This document shows positions 9,390-18,714 of a stretch of 64,000 nucleotides of DNA, one piece after another. Each line of letters starts with the position of its first letter. Within the stretch, counting starts at the first letter, position 1. Below the pieces are notes generated by a model, which ran no database searches, had not been told where the DNA came from, and saw only the letters and a program-made list of their open reading frames with translations. Made by a program: the position numbers and the translations under genes. The stretch is from an uncultured Prevotella sp. (lineage in GTDB: Bacteria > Bacteroidota > Bacteroidia > Bacteroidales > Bacteroidaceae), in the NCBI GenBank assembly GCA_900553465.1, contig USDT01000001.1, forward strand, positions 1 to 64,000, written 5' to 3'.

Positions 9390-10001
9390 ATGAAAAGAAA
9401 CATCATCCGTACACTCATCATTGCCGTGGCTGCCGTATTTGCAGTGCCGCAGACAGCCGACGCACAGATAGGCAACCTGCTGAAGAAAGCAAAGAAGGCC
9501 GTGGAGACCGTGACAGGAACCACCGACGCAAAGACCGCAGAGGCAAAGGACGCCGGAACGCAGGCGGCTGAAGTGGCAATAGCATCGGGCGGCACAATGA
9601 TCAATCCCTTCTCCGACGCTGCCGACATTGAGCTGGTGGGCTGCTACGGCAAGAGTACGTCCGAAAACTTCGGTACGGCCTACCTTGTTCTGAAAGTGAA
9701 AATGAAACTCAACAAGAACCGTATCATCCTGAGCGGCAACGAAAACGGCAACAAGACCATGGCCATCGACGCCGACGGCAATTCCTACGGAACATCGGCC
9801 ATGGGCGGAATGGGATGCGACGTGACCGAAGGAGTGTTCGTAAAACTGAAAGTGGACGCACCGCAGCAGCAGTTCAAGGACGTGAAGAAGTCGGTGAAGG
9901 AGTTCCAGCTGATAAAGATGTCTATCTACATCGACCCGCAATACCGCGGCGCGCTGACGTTCAAGAACGTGCCGATACAGTGGGATGTCGAACCGGAATA
10001 A
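9390..10001 (+). CDS. Secreted hypothetical protein, ~203 aa
   Basis: I do not recognise a family. Begins MKRNIIRTLIIAVAAVFAVPQTADAQ, a clear signal peptide with Gln at the probable mature N terminus. A Lys/Ala-rich amphipathic stretch (about 26-65) is followed by a compact beta-rich domain with strands ending ...QWDVEPE. It probably acts in the periplasm or outer envelope. The start at 9390 was chosen because it opens the signal peptide and lies ~50 nt after a TATCTTTG promoter; an ATG at 9258 is upstream of that box. It is a single-gene unit. Confidence 0.7.
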   Translation: MKRNIIRTLIIAVAAVFAVPQTADAQIGNLLKKAKKAVETVTGTTDAKTAEAKDAGTQAAEVAIASGGTMINPFSDAADIELVGCYGKSTSENFGTAYLVLKVKMKLNKNRIILSGNENGNKTMAIDADGNSYGTSAMGGMGCDVTEGVFVKLKVDAPQQQFKDVKKSVKEFQLIKMSIYIDPQYRGALTFKNVPIQWDVEPE

Positions 10002-10042
10002 GTCCCGAATCTCTCTCATAACTATGCAATATCGGTGACAGC

Positions 10043-10077
10043 AGAGTCACAGGTGGCACAATCACTGCCGCCTGTGA
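10043..10077 (+). terminator. Hairpin after the secreted hypothetical gene
   Basis: AGTCACAGGtGGCA pairs with TGCCgCCTGTGAC. The stem is strong but there is no clear U-tract, so it could be a processing hairpin. Confidence 0.5.
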
Positions 10078-10419
10078 CCTCTGACAGATAAGGATAATAC
10101 GGTCTGCGCCGGCATAACAGAAACCGTCAGGCAAATCCGGCAGCCGCCAAGGATGCCACAGGAAAGCCTCCACTGGGCATCGTCAAGCCCGGTATGAGCG
10201 GCCAATCATCCGCTGCCGCACATGGCAGCACACACATACAATCATTCATCCAAAAGATTTCGACGCAGGGCAGAATCCGGTGTGAACCGTGTTCAGCCCT
10301 TACCTTTTCCCGCAGCAGCGGCCACAACAGCCTTCCGCACAACGGCATACACAGCCCCGCACACATGCATAAAATGAGGAAAATGCAGGAAAAAGATGCG
10401 TAATTCGGAAAAAATTCTG
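10078..10419. other. Gene-free interval upstream of cysS
   Basis: About 340 bp with no credible gene. A 115-codon minus-strand frame here is Cys-rich and lacks any recognisable domain or context. The only signal seen is the cysS promoter at its end. Confidence 0.45.
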
Positions 10420-10427
10420 TAAGTTTG
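10420..10427 (+). promoter_or_regulatory. -7 box TAAGTTTG of cysS
   Basis: TAAGTTTG fits TAnnTTTG, giving a leader of about 50 nt before the cysS ATG at 10486. Confidence 0.6.
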
Positions 10428-10485
10428 CAGATATTTACAACCCGTACCGCACGCTCATTGCGACGGCACGACAAACAGAAACATC

Positions 10486-11976
10486 ATGGAACAGAAACTT
10501 TTCATATACAATACGCTTTCAAGACGAAAGGAGTTGTTCGAACCTCTGCACGCGCCAAACGTGGGAATGTATGTATGCGGACCTACCGTTTACGGCGACC
10601 CGCACCTGGGACATGCACGTCCGGCAATTACGTTCGACATTCTCTTCCGCTATCTGAAGCACCTTGGATATAAGGTGCGCTACGTGCGCAACATCACCGA
10701 CGTGGGCCATCTGGAGCACGATGCTGACGACGGCGACGACAAGATAGCAAAGAAAGCACGGCTCGAACAGCTCGAACCGATGGAGGTTGCGCAGTATTAC
10801 ACCAACCGCTATCACTCGGCAATGGAGGCTCTCAACGTGTTGCCGCCAAGCATCGAGCCGCACGCAACGGGCCATATCATTGAGCAGGAAGAGCTGGTGA
10901 AGCAGATAATGGACAATGGTTTCGCCTACGAGAGTAACGGAAGCATATACTTCGACATCGCTAAATTCAACGAGAAATATCATTACGGAGTGCTCTCGGG
11001 ACGCAATCTTGACGACATAATCAACGCGAGCCGTCAGCTCGACGGCGTGGGCGAGAAGCGCAACCAGGCCGACTTCGCACTGTGGAAGAAGGCACAGCCC
11101 GAGCACATCATGCGCTGGCCGAGCCCCTGGAGCGAGGGTTTCCCGGGATGGCACTGCGAGTGCACCGCCATGGGACGCAAGTATCTGGGCAGTCACTTCG
11201 ACATACACGGAGGCGGACTCGACCTCGTGTTCCCGCACCATGAGTGCGAGATAGCACAGGCTGTAGCAAGCCAGGGCGACCAGATGGTGAAATACTGGAT
11301 GCACAACAACATGATAACCATCAACGGACAGAAGATGGGCAAGTCGCTCGGAAACTTCATCACGCTCGAACAATTCTTCACAGGCAACCACCAGAGCCTC
11401 GACAAGGCATACTCGCCGATGACCATCCGCTTCTTCATACTCTCCGCACACTACCGCGGAACGGTGGACTTCTCCAACGAGGCACTGCAGGCAAGCGAGA
11501 AGGGTCTGGAGAAACTGATGAACGGAATAGCCGCTCTGAAGCGCATAAAACCGGCTGCCGAGTGCGACGAACAGACAAAGAAGACCGTAGAGGCACTGCG
11601 TCAGAAGTGCTACGACGCAATGAACGACGACATGGCCACACCGCAGGTGATAAGCCATCTGTTCGAGGCATGCAGCGTGATAAACAAACTCGTGGACCAC
11701 AAGGCCACAATATGTGCCGACTGTCTGAAGGAACTCACAGAGACGATGCATCTCTTCACCTTCGACATCCTCGGACTGCGCGACGACCGCAGCGGCTCAT
11801 CCGACGAGCGCGAGGAAGCCTACGGCAAGGTGGTTGACATGGTTCTCGACCTGCGCGCCAAGGCAAAAGCTGCGAAAGACTGGGCAACCAGCGACCGCAT
11901 ACGCGACGAATTGGCCGCTGCCGGCTTCGAGGTGAAGGACACCAAGGACGGTGCAACCTGGACACTCAACAAGTAA
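10486..11976 (+). CDS. cysS: Cysteinyl-tRNA synthetase
   Basis: Charges tRNA-Cys in the cytoplasm. At 496 residues it has normal length for the class Ia enzyme. The nucleotide-binding HIGH motif is HLGH at 40-43, after the zinc-ligand Cys31 in YVCGPTVY. The zinc site continues in [10 protein letters not shown] and HHECEIAQ. The signature loop is KMGKS (283-287), a Gly variant of KMSKS. The C-terminal helical anticodon-binding region ends in the usual short domain ([17 protein letters not shown]). It has its own promoter, and an ABM-family gene follows 64 bp later, probably by read-through. Confidence 0.97.
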   Translation: MEQKLFIYNTLSRRKELFEPLHAPNVGMYVCGPTVYGDPHLGHARPAITFDILFRYLKHLGYKVRYVRNITDVGHLEHDADDGDDKIAKKARLEQLEPMEVAQYYTNRYHSAMEALNVLPPSIEPHATGHIIEQEELVKQIMDNGFAYESNGSIYFDIAKFNEKYHYGVLSGRNLDDIINASRQLDGVGEKRNQADFALWKKAQPEHIMRWPSPWSEGFPGWHCECTAMGRKYLGSHFDIHGGGLDLVFPHHECEIAQAVASQGDQMVKYWMHNNMITINGQKMGKSLGNFITLEQFFTGNHQSLDKAYSPMTIRFFILSAHYRGTVDFSNEALQASEKGLEKLMNGIAALKRIKPAAECDEQTKKTVEALRQKCYDAMNDDMATPQVISHLFEACSVINKLVDHKATICADCLKELTETMHLFTFDILGLRDDRSGSSDEREEAYGKVVDMVLDLRAKAKAAKDWATSDRIRDELAAAGFEVKDTKDGATWTLNK

Positions 11977-12040
11977 CAACAACCCCGCCGGCCCCTGTGG
12001 CCGGCATAACAACAAAATAAAACACAAGAAAGGAACAGCT

Positions 12041-12322
12041 ATGATAAGACTCAACTGCTTTGTGAAACTGAATGACGCCGCACTGCGCGACGAAGTGATG
12101 GAACATGCCAAGGCTCTCGTGGCCGCAACACTGGCCAACGACAAGGGCTGCGTGGCTTACGACTTCTTTGCAAGCGCCACACGCGAGGATGTGTTCATGT
12201 TCTGCGAGACATGGGAAGACGAGGCTTCGCTCGAAGTACACTCCAACGCTCCGCACTTCAAGGAGCACGTCAGCGCAATAGAGAAGGCTGCCACAATGAA
12301 ACTGGAAAAGATGGAACTGTAA
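12041..12322 (+). CDS. Antibiotic biosynthesis monooxygenase (ABM) domain protein
   Basis: A 93-residue ABM-fold protein of the YgiN-like quinol monooxygenase type. The fold's hallmarks are present: MIRLNCFVKL first strand, KGCVAYDFF, EDVFMFCETWED, and a final HFKEHVSAIE helix. Such proteins are small dimeric ferredoxin-like enzymes acting on quinols or reactive aromatics; the substrate here is unknown. The ATG at 12041 follows a GAAAGGAA ribosome-binding sequence. It sits between cysS and a bidirectional terminator. Confidence 0.8.
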   Translation: MIRLNCFVKLNDAALRDEVMEHAKALVAATLANDKGCVAYDFFASATREDVFMFCETWEDEASLEVHSNAPHFKEHVSAIEKAATMKLEKMEL

Positions 12323-12362
12323 CGCGCGCGGCGGGCACAACCCGCCACGACGACATAAAAAG

Positions 12363-12406
12363 AAGGCCCGGCCTGCAGCGTGTCATGATGCTGCGGGCCG
12401 GGCTTT
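12363..12406. terminator. Bidirectional terminator between ABM gene and maoC-like gene
   Basis: AGGCCCGGCCtGCAGC pairs with GCTGCgGGCCGGGCTTT across a 10-nt loop. A and T runs on both sides allow termination of converging transcripts. Confidence 0.8.
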
Positions 12407-12437
12407 CTGTTGTATGGTGTGTCACCCTTATGCCGTA

Positions 12438-12902
12438 TTACTCAAAATAGTAGAGGAATGTGGCAATGCCGGTGAGCGCCTTTTTCGGGCTGTCCTTTAT
12501 CTCGATGGCAAACTTTATCTGTGCTTTCGTCACGCCGCGCAGATTCTCTATTGCGTAAAGATCCGCCGACAGACGTATGGCCTGTCCCGACTTAACGGCC
12601 TGACCGAACTTCATCTTGTCCATGCCATAGTTCACCATCATCTTCAGATTCTTCACCTCGATGATCTGGTTCCACAGATAAGGAAGCATCGAAAGCGTGA
12701 GATAGCCGTGGGCTATTGTTGTGCCGAACTGGCTTTCACGTGCCGCACGCTCTGTGTCCACGTGTATCCACTGATGGTCGAGTGTTGCATCTGCGAACAT
12801 GTTGATGCGGTCCTGTGTCAACTCCACATAGTCGGAGACACCCAAGTTCTTGCCCAAGTAAGCGGCAAACTCATCATAACTGCTTATTACTAATTTATCC
12901 AT
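12438..12902 (-). CDS. MaoC-like (R)-hydratase / dehydratase
   Basis: A 154-residue hot-dog fold protein of the MaoC / (R)-specific enoyl-CoA hydratase family. The hydratase motif is visible: DATLDHQWIHVD (catalytic Asp/His pair) followed by FGTTIAHGYLTLSM. The family hydrates short-chain trans-2-enoyl-CoAs; the actual substrate is unknown. It follows ndk by 63 bp on the same strand without an evident promoter, so it is probably co-transcribed with ndk. Confidence 0.85.
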   Translation of the reverse strand: MDKLVISSYDEFAAYLGKNLGVSDYVELTQDRINMFADATLDHQWIHVDTERAARESQFGTTIAHGYLTLSMLPYLWNQIIEVKNLKMMVNYGMDKMKFGQAVKSGQAIRLSADLYAIENLRGVTKAQIKFAIEIKDSPKKALTGIATFLYYFE

Positions 12903-12965
12903 TGGATTTTAATGTTTTGATTATATAAATTTAATTGATTCTGTGTATGCCGCTCTCCTGTGCCA

Positions 12966-13427
12966 TCAGATACCGTCGGGACTGTAGAAGAAGTCGCGCA
13001 GCGGATAAGGATAGTCGAATATCTCCTCCTCCTTGAAGAAGCGGCGAAGCTCTATCTCGGCATTCTCCTTACTGTCTGAAGCGTGTACGATGTTCTCCTG
13101 TCCGCTCATGGCGTAGTCGCCTCTGATAGTGCCGGGGGCAGCCTTACGGCCGTTTGTGGCTCCTGTGATGTTGCGCACCACCTCAACTGCGTCTGTACCT
13201 TCCACGCACATTGCCACTACTGGAGTAGCCATCATGGCGTCCTTCACCCACTGGAAGAACGGACGGTCGGCCAGATGGGCATAGTGTTCGTTGAGAATGT
13301 TTTCGTCGAGCTGCATCATTTTAAGACCTTTGATGCGCAGGCCTTTTCTCTCGAAGCGATGTATAACCTCGCCAATGAGACCTCTCTGCACGGTGCAGGG
13401 TTTGAGAAGAATAAGTGTCTTTTCCAT
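12966..13427 (-). CDS. ndk: Nucleoside diphosphate kinase
   Basis: Transfers the gamma-phosphate between nucleoside triphosphates and diphosphates. At 153 residues it is full length. The phospho-histidine is His115 in ENIVHASDS, and the nucleotide-binding ATNGRKAAPGTIRGDY segment precedes it. It is first gene of a probable ndk-maoC unit. Upstream on the minus strand lies a copy of the 88-bp promoter-bearing repeat (boxes near 13501-13594), which probably supplies transcription. Confidence 0.96.
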   Translation of the reverse strand: MEKTLILLKPCTVQRGLIGEVIHRFERKGLRIKGLKMMQLDENILNEHYAHLADRPFFQWVKDAMMATPVVAMCVEGTDAVEVVRNITGATNGRKAAPGTIRGDYAMSGQENIVHASDSKENAEIELRRFFKEEEIFDYPYPLRDFFYSPDGI

Positions 13428-13500
13428 TTCGATTAAGTTTTTATTAGTTATTCAAGTTTAATGCCTGCCGTAACGGCTTTTTATGGCAGCCTTACCGGCA

Positions 13501-13594
13501 ATGCTAATATAGCGAAAGGCGAGTGCAACGGCAAAGAGGAGAAACCGTGTTTCTTCGGATTTGACATTGCCGAGCCGCATCCTATATTATGCAA
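13501..13594 (-). repeat. 88-bp type-B promoter repeat upstream of ndk
   Basis: On the minus strand a TATATTTG box is followed by GGATGCGGCTCGGCAATG and, exactly 88 bp after the first box, by TATATTAG. The same unit (GGATGCGGTTCGGCAATG, box-to-box 88 bp) lies at 31883-31978. It contains candidate -7 elements reading toward ndk. Confidence 0.65.
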
Positions 13595-13648
13595 ATATAC
13601 TAAAAAAAACTTACAACCAAATAAAATGACGACCTATTTTATCGCACG

Positions 13649-14539
13649 TCAGTCCTCCGCCCCACGCTCTCCGCGGACGAGTGCCTCGGCCTCTTCGGCG
13701 GTGCGGTCGAACGGTCCGTTGTGCTCGAGTTTCAATGTGCACATGGCAGCAGCAAAACGTCCGGCCTCAGCATAGCCGGCACCGAGCGCACGGCAGTACA
13801 GATAGCCGGCCGAGTAAGTGTCGCCGCAGCCCGTGGCATCCACAATATCGCGCGGCGCATAGGCCGGTATCTCGTGGAAACATCCATCGGCATATATCAG
13901 CGAACCCTCGCTTCCAAGTGTAACGACCACTTCTTTCACGCCCCATCCGGCAAGGCGCAGAGCAGCCTCGCGGGCGTCGGTCATACCTGTTATGACCTGC
14001 ATCTCGTGTTCGTTCACCTTTATTATGTCGGTCATGGCAAGTATTTCGAGCTTGCCCTCCCAGTCAACTGCGTGCACATCGTGGCCGCGCACGTCGCGCA
14101 GATAGCCCTGTGCGTCGATGGATATGCGTCCGCGCTGCGAAAGATACTTCACCACCTCAGGTGAGAAATCGTCGGCAAGGAGCGAACCCAGATGGTATAT
14201 TCCGGCGTCCAGTCCGCTCACATCGTCGATGGTGAACGGGTCGGCCTTCTCCAGAACACGCTGTGTGCGCTCGTTCTGGTTCTCTCCGTATTTGTTCTCG
14301 AAATAGACAGTATGGCGGCTCGGCCTCACTTCCACATCGATACCGGCATCGCGCATCAGTCTGACGGCCTGCATATCTTCCTCGCCCAACTTCGTGACGA
14401 GCTGGAACGACACTTTGTCCGGAAGACAGTTAAAGGCGTAAGAAAAATAGAACGACGTGCCTCCCGACATGTAAACGGTCTTGCGCGGTGTGATGATTTT
14501 GTCTTTTGTGATGTGGCCTAAGCAGCAAATATCTTTCAT
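13649..14539 (-). CDS. PfkB-family carbohydrate/nucleoside kinase
   Basis: A 296-residue ribokinase-fold kinase. The N terminus has the substrate-binding MSGGTSFYFSYAF motif. The C-terminal PfkB signature DATGCGDTYSAGYLY contains the catalytic base Asp240 and anion-hole glycines 237-239. The phosphorylated substrate (ribose, fructose, nucleoside or inositol) cannot be assigned from sequence alone. Monocistronic, with its own promoter. Confidence 0.85.
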   Translation of the reverse strand: MKDICCLGHITKDKIITPRKTVYMSGGTSFYFSYAFNCLPDKVSFQLVTKLGEEDMQAVRLMRDAGIDVEVRPSRHTVYFENKYGENQNERTQRVLEKADPFTIDDVSGLDAGIYHLGSLLADDFSPEVVKYLSQRGRISIDAQGYLRDVRGHDVHAVDWEGKLEILAMTDIIKVNEHEMQVITGMTDAREAALRLAGWGVKEVVVTLGSEGSLIYADGCFHEIPAYAPRDIVDATGCGDTYSAGYLYCRALGAGYAEAGRFAAAMCTLKLEHNGPFDRTAEEAEALVRGERGAED

Positions 14540-14580
14540 TATCGATTTGTTATTATTCAGCAGAGTTTATAAAATGTGTG

Positions 14581-14611
14581 CAAAATTACTGAATTTAAAG
14601 CAAATAACAAA
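14581..14611 (-). promoter_or_regulatory. Consensus promoter of the PfkB gene
   Basis: On the minus strand TTTG (14611-14608) is followed after 19 bp by TAATTTTG (14588-14581), matching the TTTG-N19-TAnnTTTG arrangement. The leader is about 35 nt. Confidence 0.65.
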
Positions 14612-14770
14612 GAACACACGGCATAATGACACTGTAATACAGCATATTATAGGCATACGGCATGATACTTGAGAAGTGCGGAACACCGTATGCAGGACGC
14701 TGCGCATTGTCGATAACGGACACCGCCTTTGCTCTTCGGGACATAATGATGGCATGTTGGACGTGCAAAA

Positions 14771-15230
14771 TATAAAAAAACGAAAAACTGAGCCGGAGAT
14801 ATTAAATAATCGCGGTAAGAATCCATGAAAAATCGCTCTGGAGCGGACGGAGAGCTGTTTAGCGCGAAAAAACGCGAATTTTCAGAACTTTTACAAAATA
14901 CTGATAATCAACCGTTTATAATATACGGGACTTTGACTGATATTTCTCCGCCTTGCGATAATGCCCGTTTCAGCCCATGATATGGGCTGTATCAGGTGAT
15001 GAAACGGGCTGTATCATGCCTTAAAACAGTATTTATCACACCATGAAAAAGACCGTTTCGCACCGCCAACCCGCCTCCGATGGTTCGCCGTTCTGTACAA
15101 ACAGGCCTTCCGGCAGCCGGATACGGGTCAGCATTTTCACAGAATTGGAAAAACAGAATGTTAAATACAGCCCCGCGAAATGCAAACAAAAGTTAACACA
15201 CACTTGCAAAAACGTGCGCGGCTCGGGTGG
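14771..15230 (+). repeat. ~459-bp intergenic element, type II, copy 1
   Basis: Matches 62586-63044. From the leading TATAAAAAAAC to GTTAAAT the two copies keep exactly the same length (389 bp), and overall they differ by one base. Shared blocks include GGAGCGGACGGAGAGCTGT, GCGCGAAAAAACGCGAATTT and a nine-unit 22-bp array (14962-15159) starting 191 bp in. The layout parallels the 433-bp type I element. No gene is seen in it. Confidence 0.8.
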
Positions 15231-15347
15231 AGAGCCTCAGCCCTTACATGCAGCGACCCATTGCAGTATATGGGGAATAAACATTCTGCCTTCGTCGTTT
15301 TCACGCCCGGAAATACGGCGACGGCACAGGTCTTATGGCAGAATCAT

Positions 15348-15390
15348 AAAAAAACAAATCGGGACACACGCCCTGAAGCGTATGTCCCGA
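15348..15390 (-). terminator. Terminator of BspA-like gene
   Basis: TCGGGACAcACGC pairs with GCGTaTGTCCCGA. On the minus strand the stem is followed by a T run (plus-strand A run at 15348-15356). Confidence 0.8.
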
Positions 15391-15416
15391 CCCTATATAC
15401 ATAGTGGAGAAAAAAC

Positions 15417-17834
15417 TTATTTCACAACTACCTTATGTACCGAACCGTCGCTCATGCGCACGATATTGACGCCTTTCTCAGGTGTCTGCAGTCTGCGACC
15501 GTCGAGCGAATAGCGCGATGTCTCATACGGTTTTTCAGATACGGCAGAATCGCCGATGCCTGTTGTGTCGAAGCCTTCGATGATTTCGAAACGGTTCCAT
15601 TCGGCAGCGTTTCTGTAAGCATCCTCACTTCCTTTCGGAACATACAGTTTGACACCGGACAGATCGTACGGGAACGTGTACTCGCCAATCTCTATCGGAG
15701 TGCTGTTGAACACGCGGCACTCTTTCAATTCACTACAATTCGTAAATACGTCATAACCGTATATATTCTGCAGAGTAGATGGCAGTGAGATTGTCTCGAG
15801 CTTCTCTCCGAATCTGACATTAGGCATATCCTCGTATGCCGATGCCTTTACAGCCGGTTTTGCCAGTGCAACCGGAGCCATACCTATCGATACGCAACCT
15901 TCCGGTATCTCGGCATTGACCATAGCAGGCGGAACCATAAGCACAGCAGTCTTATCCTTGTCGTAGAGTATTCCGCCCTGCGAAGCAAACACTTTGTTGT
16001 CCGGAGACACCTCTATGCTCTCAAGATCGTCGCTGAATGACGTTGCTTCCCATTTTTCTACTGATGCAGGAACATAAACATTCTTAATGTTGGCATCACT
16101 GAAAATGTCCGGCATGAATGTCAGTCCTTCACCCAATGTAATTTCAGTAAGAGGACAGTGCTCGAATGCATCGTATTCTATAATTTTCAAAGTCGAAGGA
16201 ATATTGACAGACTTGAGATTGCCACAGTCAAGGAATGCGAAACGCTCAATCTTCTCAAGTCCTTCAGGCAGTGTGACTTTCTCAAGTGATGCACCTCCGA
16301 CACTCATATCACGTCCACCGAACGGAGTAAATGCTTCCTTACCAATGGTTTTAGTACCGTCCTTGATAACTATCTCCTTAGGTGTTCCGGCCAGACCTAT
16401 CGCTGTTGTTCCGGCATAAAGTACGCCAGGCTCATGGTTGATAAGCCACGGAGTTCCATAGAAAGCTGTACTCTCGGCTGAAGCATCACCTGTGAAAATA
16501 ACCTCAGAAAGACTCTTGCAGTTTGCGAATGCAGCATAAGAAACCATACATCCGTCCGGTATTGTAACAGATGTTATTCCTGTGCCATAAAAAGCCAAGC
16601 TTGTAACATCCACAACACCTTCGGGCAGAACAACCTTACCTTCGATAGCAGGAGGTACACAGTCTACACACCAACCGAGTTCGCCTTCATGTACGTCCAT
16701 ATCTGTGAGCATTCTCAACAGCACACCGTCTACAGTCATATAATTTTCATTTGGCACCGGCATGCTTATAGATGCAAGTTTCTTCATTGCATACATTACG
16801 GGCACACCCTGACGGGGTTCGAACGAATCGTCGTCAGCATCCTCCACATTGGTACCTTTAATTCCTCCAAGGTTTGAAGGAAGAACAAGTTCCGTTAAAC
16901 CGCCTGCCACATCAACAAGAAAACGCCCCTCTATTCCCTGTACTTCTTCATAAATTGCATTTCCTTCAGATTCGAATATCACGTTGGATGCTTCTACAGA
17001 AAGAGAAACCAGATTATCACGAGTTACGAACAACTGGTCCGGAATGGAAACAACATCAGAAGGCATGACATATTCTGTTCTGGTTTGCGGCAGGAAAACG
17101 ATTTCACGACCTTTGACATATCCATCATTATGATATACCTCTGTGTTTTTATAAATCACATTATTCGTTGACGAATATACACCACCGCTATAAACGCTTA
17201 CCTTATCGAGCACAGGACATTCTTTTATGTCAAGCGATGACACAGAAGAAGGGAATGTTGCCGATTTGAGAGACGCCATACCGTTCATGGTAATGCTCTC
17301 AAGACCTCCCGCAAATACAATCTCCTCGACATTAGGCATTTTTTCAAGAGTCAGATATTTGCTGCCATAGTCAACGGTCATACCATCAACCAGTGTCACC
17401 TTACCGCGTACGCATTTAGGCAGACGGATAAGTGCCAGAGTATTTTTATCATAAATAGCACCATCCTGTGAGAAGTAAGATTCGTTGCCTTCGTCTACTG
17501 TGATACTCTCTAAAAAGTCACAATCCTCAAAGGCATACATCTGATCTGATATCTTTATCACTGTAGCAGGTATAGAAACTGTCTTGAGTGATGAATTATA
17601 ACTTACACTCTCACCACTGACTCTTGTCACGGTGTAGTCAGCTCCTCCATAATTAACATTGGCAGGAATGACCACATTTTCAGCATTTTTAGGAATCTGA
17701 AGCAACGTGAGAGTATGCTCACCATCCTTATTCACACTGTAGATAAACTCATCTACCTTAATTGTTTGTCCCATAGCATGCAATGACCATAACGAAAGAC
17801 AAAGCATGAACAATAAATAAGTAATTCTTTTCAT
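15417..17834 (-). CDS. BspA-like leucine-rich-repeat surface protein
   Basis: An 805-residue secreted protein with the signal peptide ending HAMGQ (Gln23). Most of the chain consists of LRR_5/BspA-type repeats with cores such as LKSVNIPSTLKIIEYDAFEHC and EGLEKIERFAFLDC; these bind host proteins or other bacteria in characterised members. The C terminus (YSLDGRRL....KGVNIVRMSDG) resembles a T9SS sorting tail, so surface exposure is likely. It is flanked by its own promoter and terminator. The DNA is somewhat more AT-rich than its neighbours. Confidence 0.85.
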   Translation of the reverse strand: MKRITYLLFMLCLSLWSLHAMGQTIKVDEFIYSVNKDGEHTLTLLQIPKNAENVVIPANVNYGGADYTVTRVSGESVSYNSSLKTVSIPATVIKISDQMYAFEDCDFLESITVDEGNESYFSQDGAIYDKNTLALIRLPKCVRGKVTLVDGMTVDYGSKYLTLEKMPNVEEIVFAGGLESITMNGMASLKSATFPSSVSSLDIKECPVLDKVSVYSGGVYSSTNNVIYKNTEVYHNDGYVKGREIVFLPQTRTEYVMPSDVVSIPDQLFVTRDNLVSLSVEASNVIFESEGNAIYEEVQGIEGRFLVDVAGGLTELVLPSNLGGIKGTNVEDADDDSFEPRQGVPVMYAMKKLASISMPVPNENYMTVDGVLLRMLTDMDVHEGELGWCVDCVPPAIEGKVVLPEGVVDVTSLAFYGTGITSVTIPDGCMVSYAAFANCKSLSEVIFTGDASAESTAFYGTPWLINHEPGVLYAGTTAIGLAGTPKEIVIKDGTKTIGKEAFTPFGGRDMSVGGASLEKVTLPEGLEKIERFAFLDCGNLKSVNIPSTLKIIEYDAFEHCPLTEITLGEGLTFMPDIFSDANIKNVYVPASVEKWEATSFSDDLESIEVSPDNKVFASQGGILYDKDKTAVLMVPPAMVNAEIPEGCVSIGMAPVALAKPAVKASAYEDMPNVRFGEKLETISLPSTLQNIYGYDVFTNCSELKECRVFNSTPIEIGEYTFPYDLSGVKLYVPKGSEDAYRNAAEWNRFEIIEGFDTTGIGDSAVSEKPYETSRYSLDGRRLQTPEKGVNIVRMSDGSVHKVVVK

Positions 17835-17919
17835 AAAATTTTTTTATTATAAAAGACATTTAATGAAACAATAATCCTTCATCCAAAATATACCTGTTTT
17901 CATGACAAAAATACAAATG

Positions 17920-17927
17920 CAAAGTTA
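17920..17927 (-). promoter_or_regulatory. -7 box TAACTTTG of BspA-like gene
   Basis: The minus strand reads TAACTTTGCATTTG about 85 nt upstream of the start codon at 17834. Confidence 0.55.
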
Positions 17928-18043
17928 GTTAATAACTATAAACGAAGAGTCTTATATGTGTAAAACAATGTTAAATAAGGGTATTTGATTTTCAAAGTGA
18001 ACCGAAGTGATAAGATATCATTATTTTTTCAGAATAAAATCCG

Positions 18044-18051
18044 TAAGTTTG
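18044..18051 (+). promoter_or_regulatory. -7 box TAAGTTTG of queH
   Basis: TAAGTTTG lies about 30 nt upstream of the queH ATG and probably drives queH and the helicase genes after it. Confidence 0.6.
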
Positions 18052-18079
18052 CAATGCAGTTGCAACACCATATTATATT

Positions 18080-18712
18080 ATGAACAAGATAAATTACCAG
18101 CTGAAACTCGACGAAATAATAAAGCGCCACACGGCAGCCGGTGAGACGCCGACACTGTTGCTGCACAGCTGTTGCGCTCCGTGCAGCAGTTACACGATAG
18201 AATATCTGTCGCAGTATTTCCGCATCACGGTGCTTTATTACAACCCGAACATATCGCCAGAATCCGAATACATGCACCGCATAGAGGAGCAGCGACGATT
18301 CATAAGCGAGCTGAAGACGGTAAACCCCGTGAGCTTCGAGCCGGGCGAGTACGACCCGCAGACGTTCTACAATGCCGTGCGCGGACTGGAGAACGAGCCG
18401 GAGGGCGGCGACAGATGCCTGGTATGCTACAGGCTGCGCCTGGAGGAAGCGGCGCGGATGGCTGCCGAACGCGGACTCGACTACTTCACTACAACACTCA
18501 CCATAAGCCCGCTGAAACGGGCGGACAAGATAAACGAGATAGGCGAAGAGATAGCCGCGCAGACCGGAGTGAAGTTTCTGCCGTCCGACTTCAAGAAGCG
18601 TGGCGGATATCTGCGCTCCATTGAGCTGTCGCGCGAATACGGACTCTATCGTCAGAACTATTGCGGCTGCGTGTTCTCCAAGCGCCAGGCCGAAGAACGC
18701 AACAAAGAATAA
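18080..18712 (+). CDS. queH: Epoxyqueuosine reductase QueH
   Basis: Catalyses the last step of queuosine synthesis, reducing epoxyqueuosine to queuosine in tRNA. The 210-residue protein is of the QueH (DUF208) type, unrelated to QueG. Metal and cluster cysteines are visible: HSCCAPC (Cys31, Cys32, Cys35), DRCLVC (Cys113, Cys116) and NYCGC near the C terminus. TTLTISPLKRADKI is a typical family stretch. The next gene starts 2 bp after the stop, so translation is probably coupled. Confidence 0.93.
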   Translation: MNKINYQLKLDEIIKRHTAAGETPTLLLHSCCAPCSSYTIEYLSQYFRITVLYYNPNISPESEYMHRIEEQRRFISELKTVNPVSFEPGEYDPQTFYNAVRGLENEPEGGDRCLVCYRLRLEEAARMAAERGLDYFTTTLTISPLKRADKINEIGEEIAAQTGVKFLPSDFKKRGGYLRSIELSREYGLYRQNYCGCVFSKRQAEERNKE

Positions 18713-18714
18713 GC

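Noticed and set aside
10127..10474. 115-codon Cys-rich minus-strand frame upstream of cysS
   Set aside because: No homology pattern, and it overlaps the cysS promoter.
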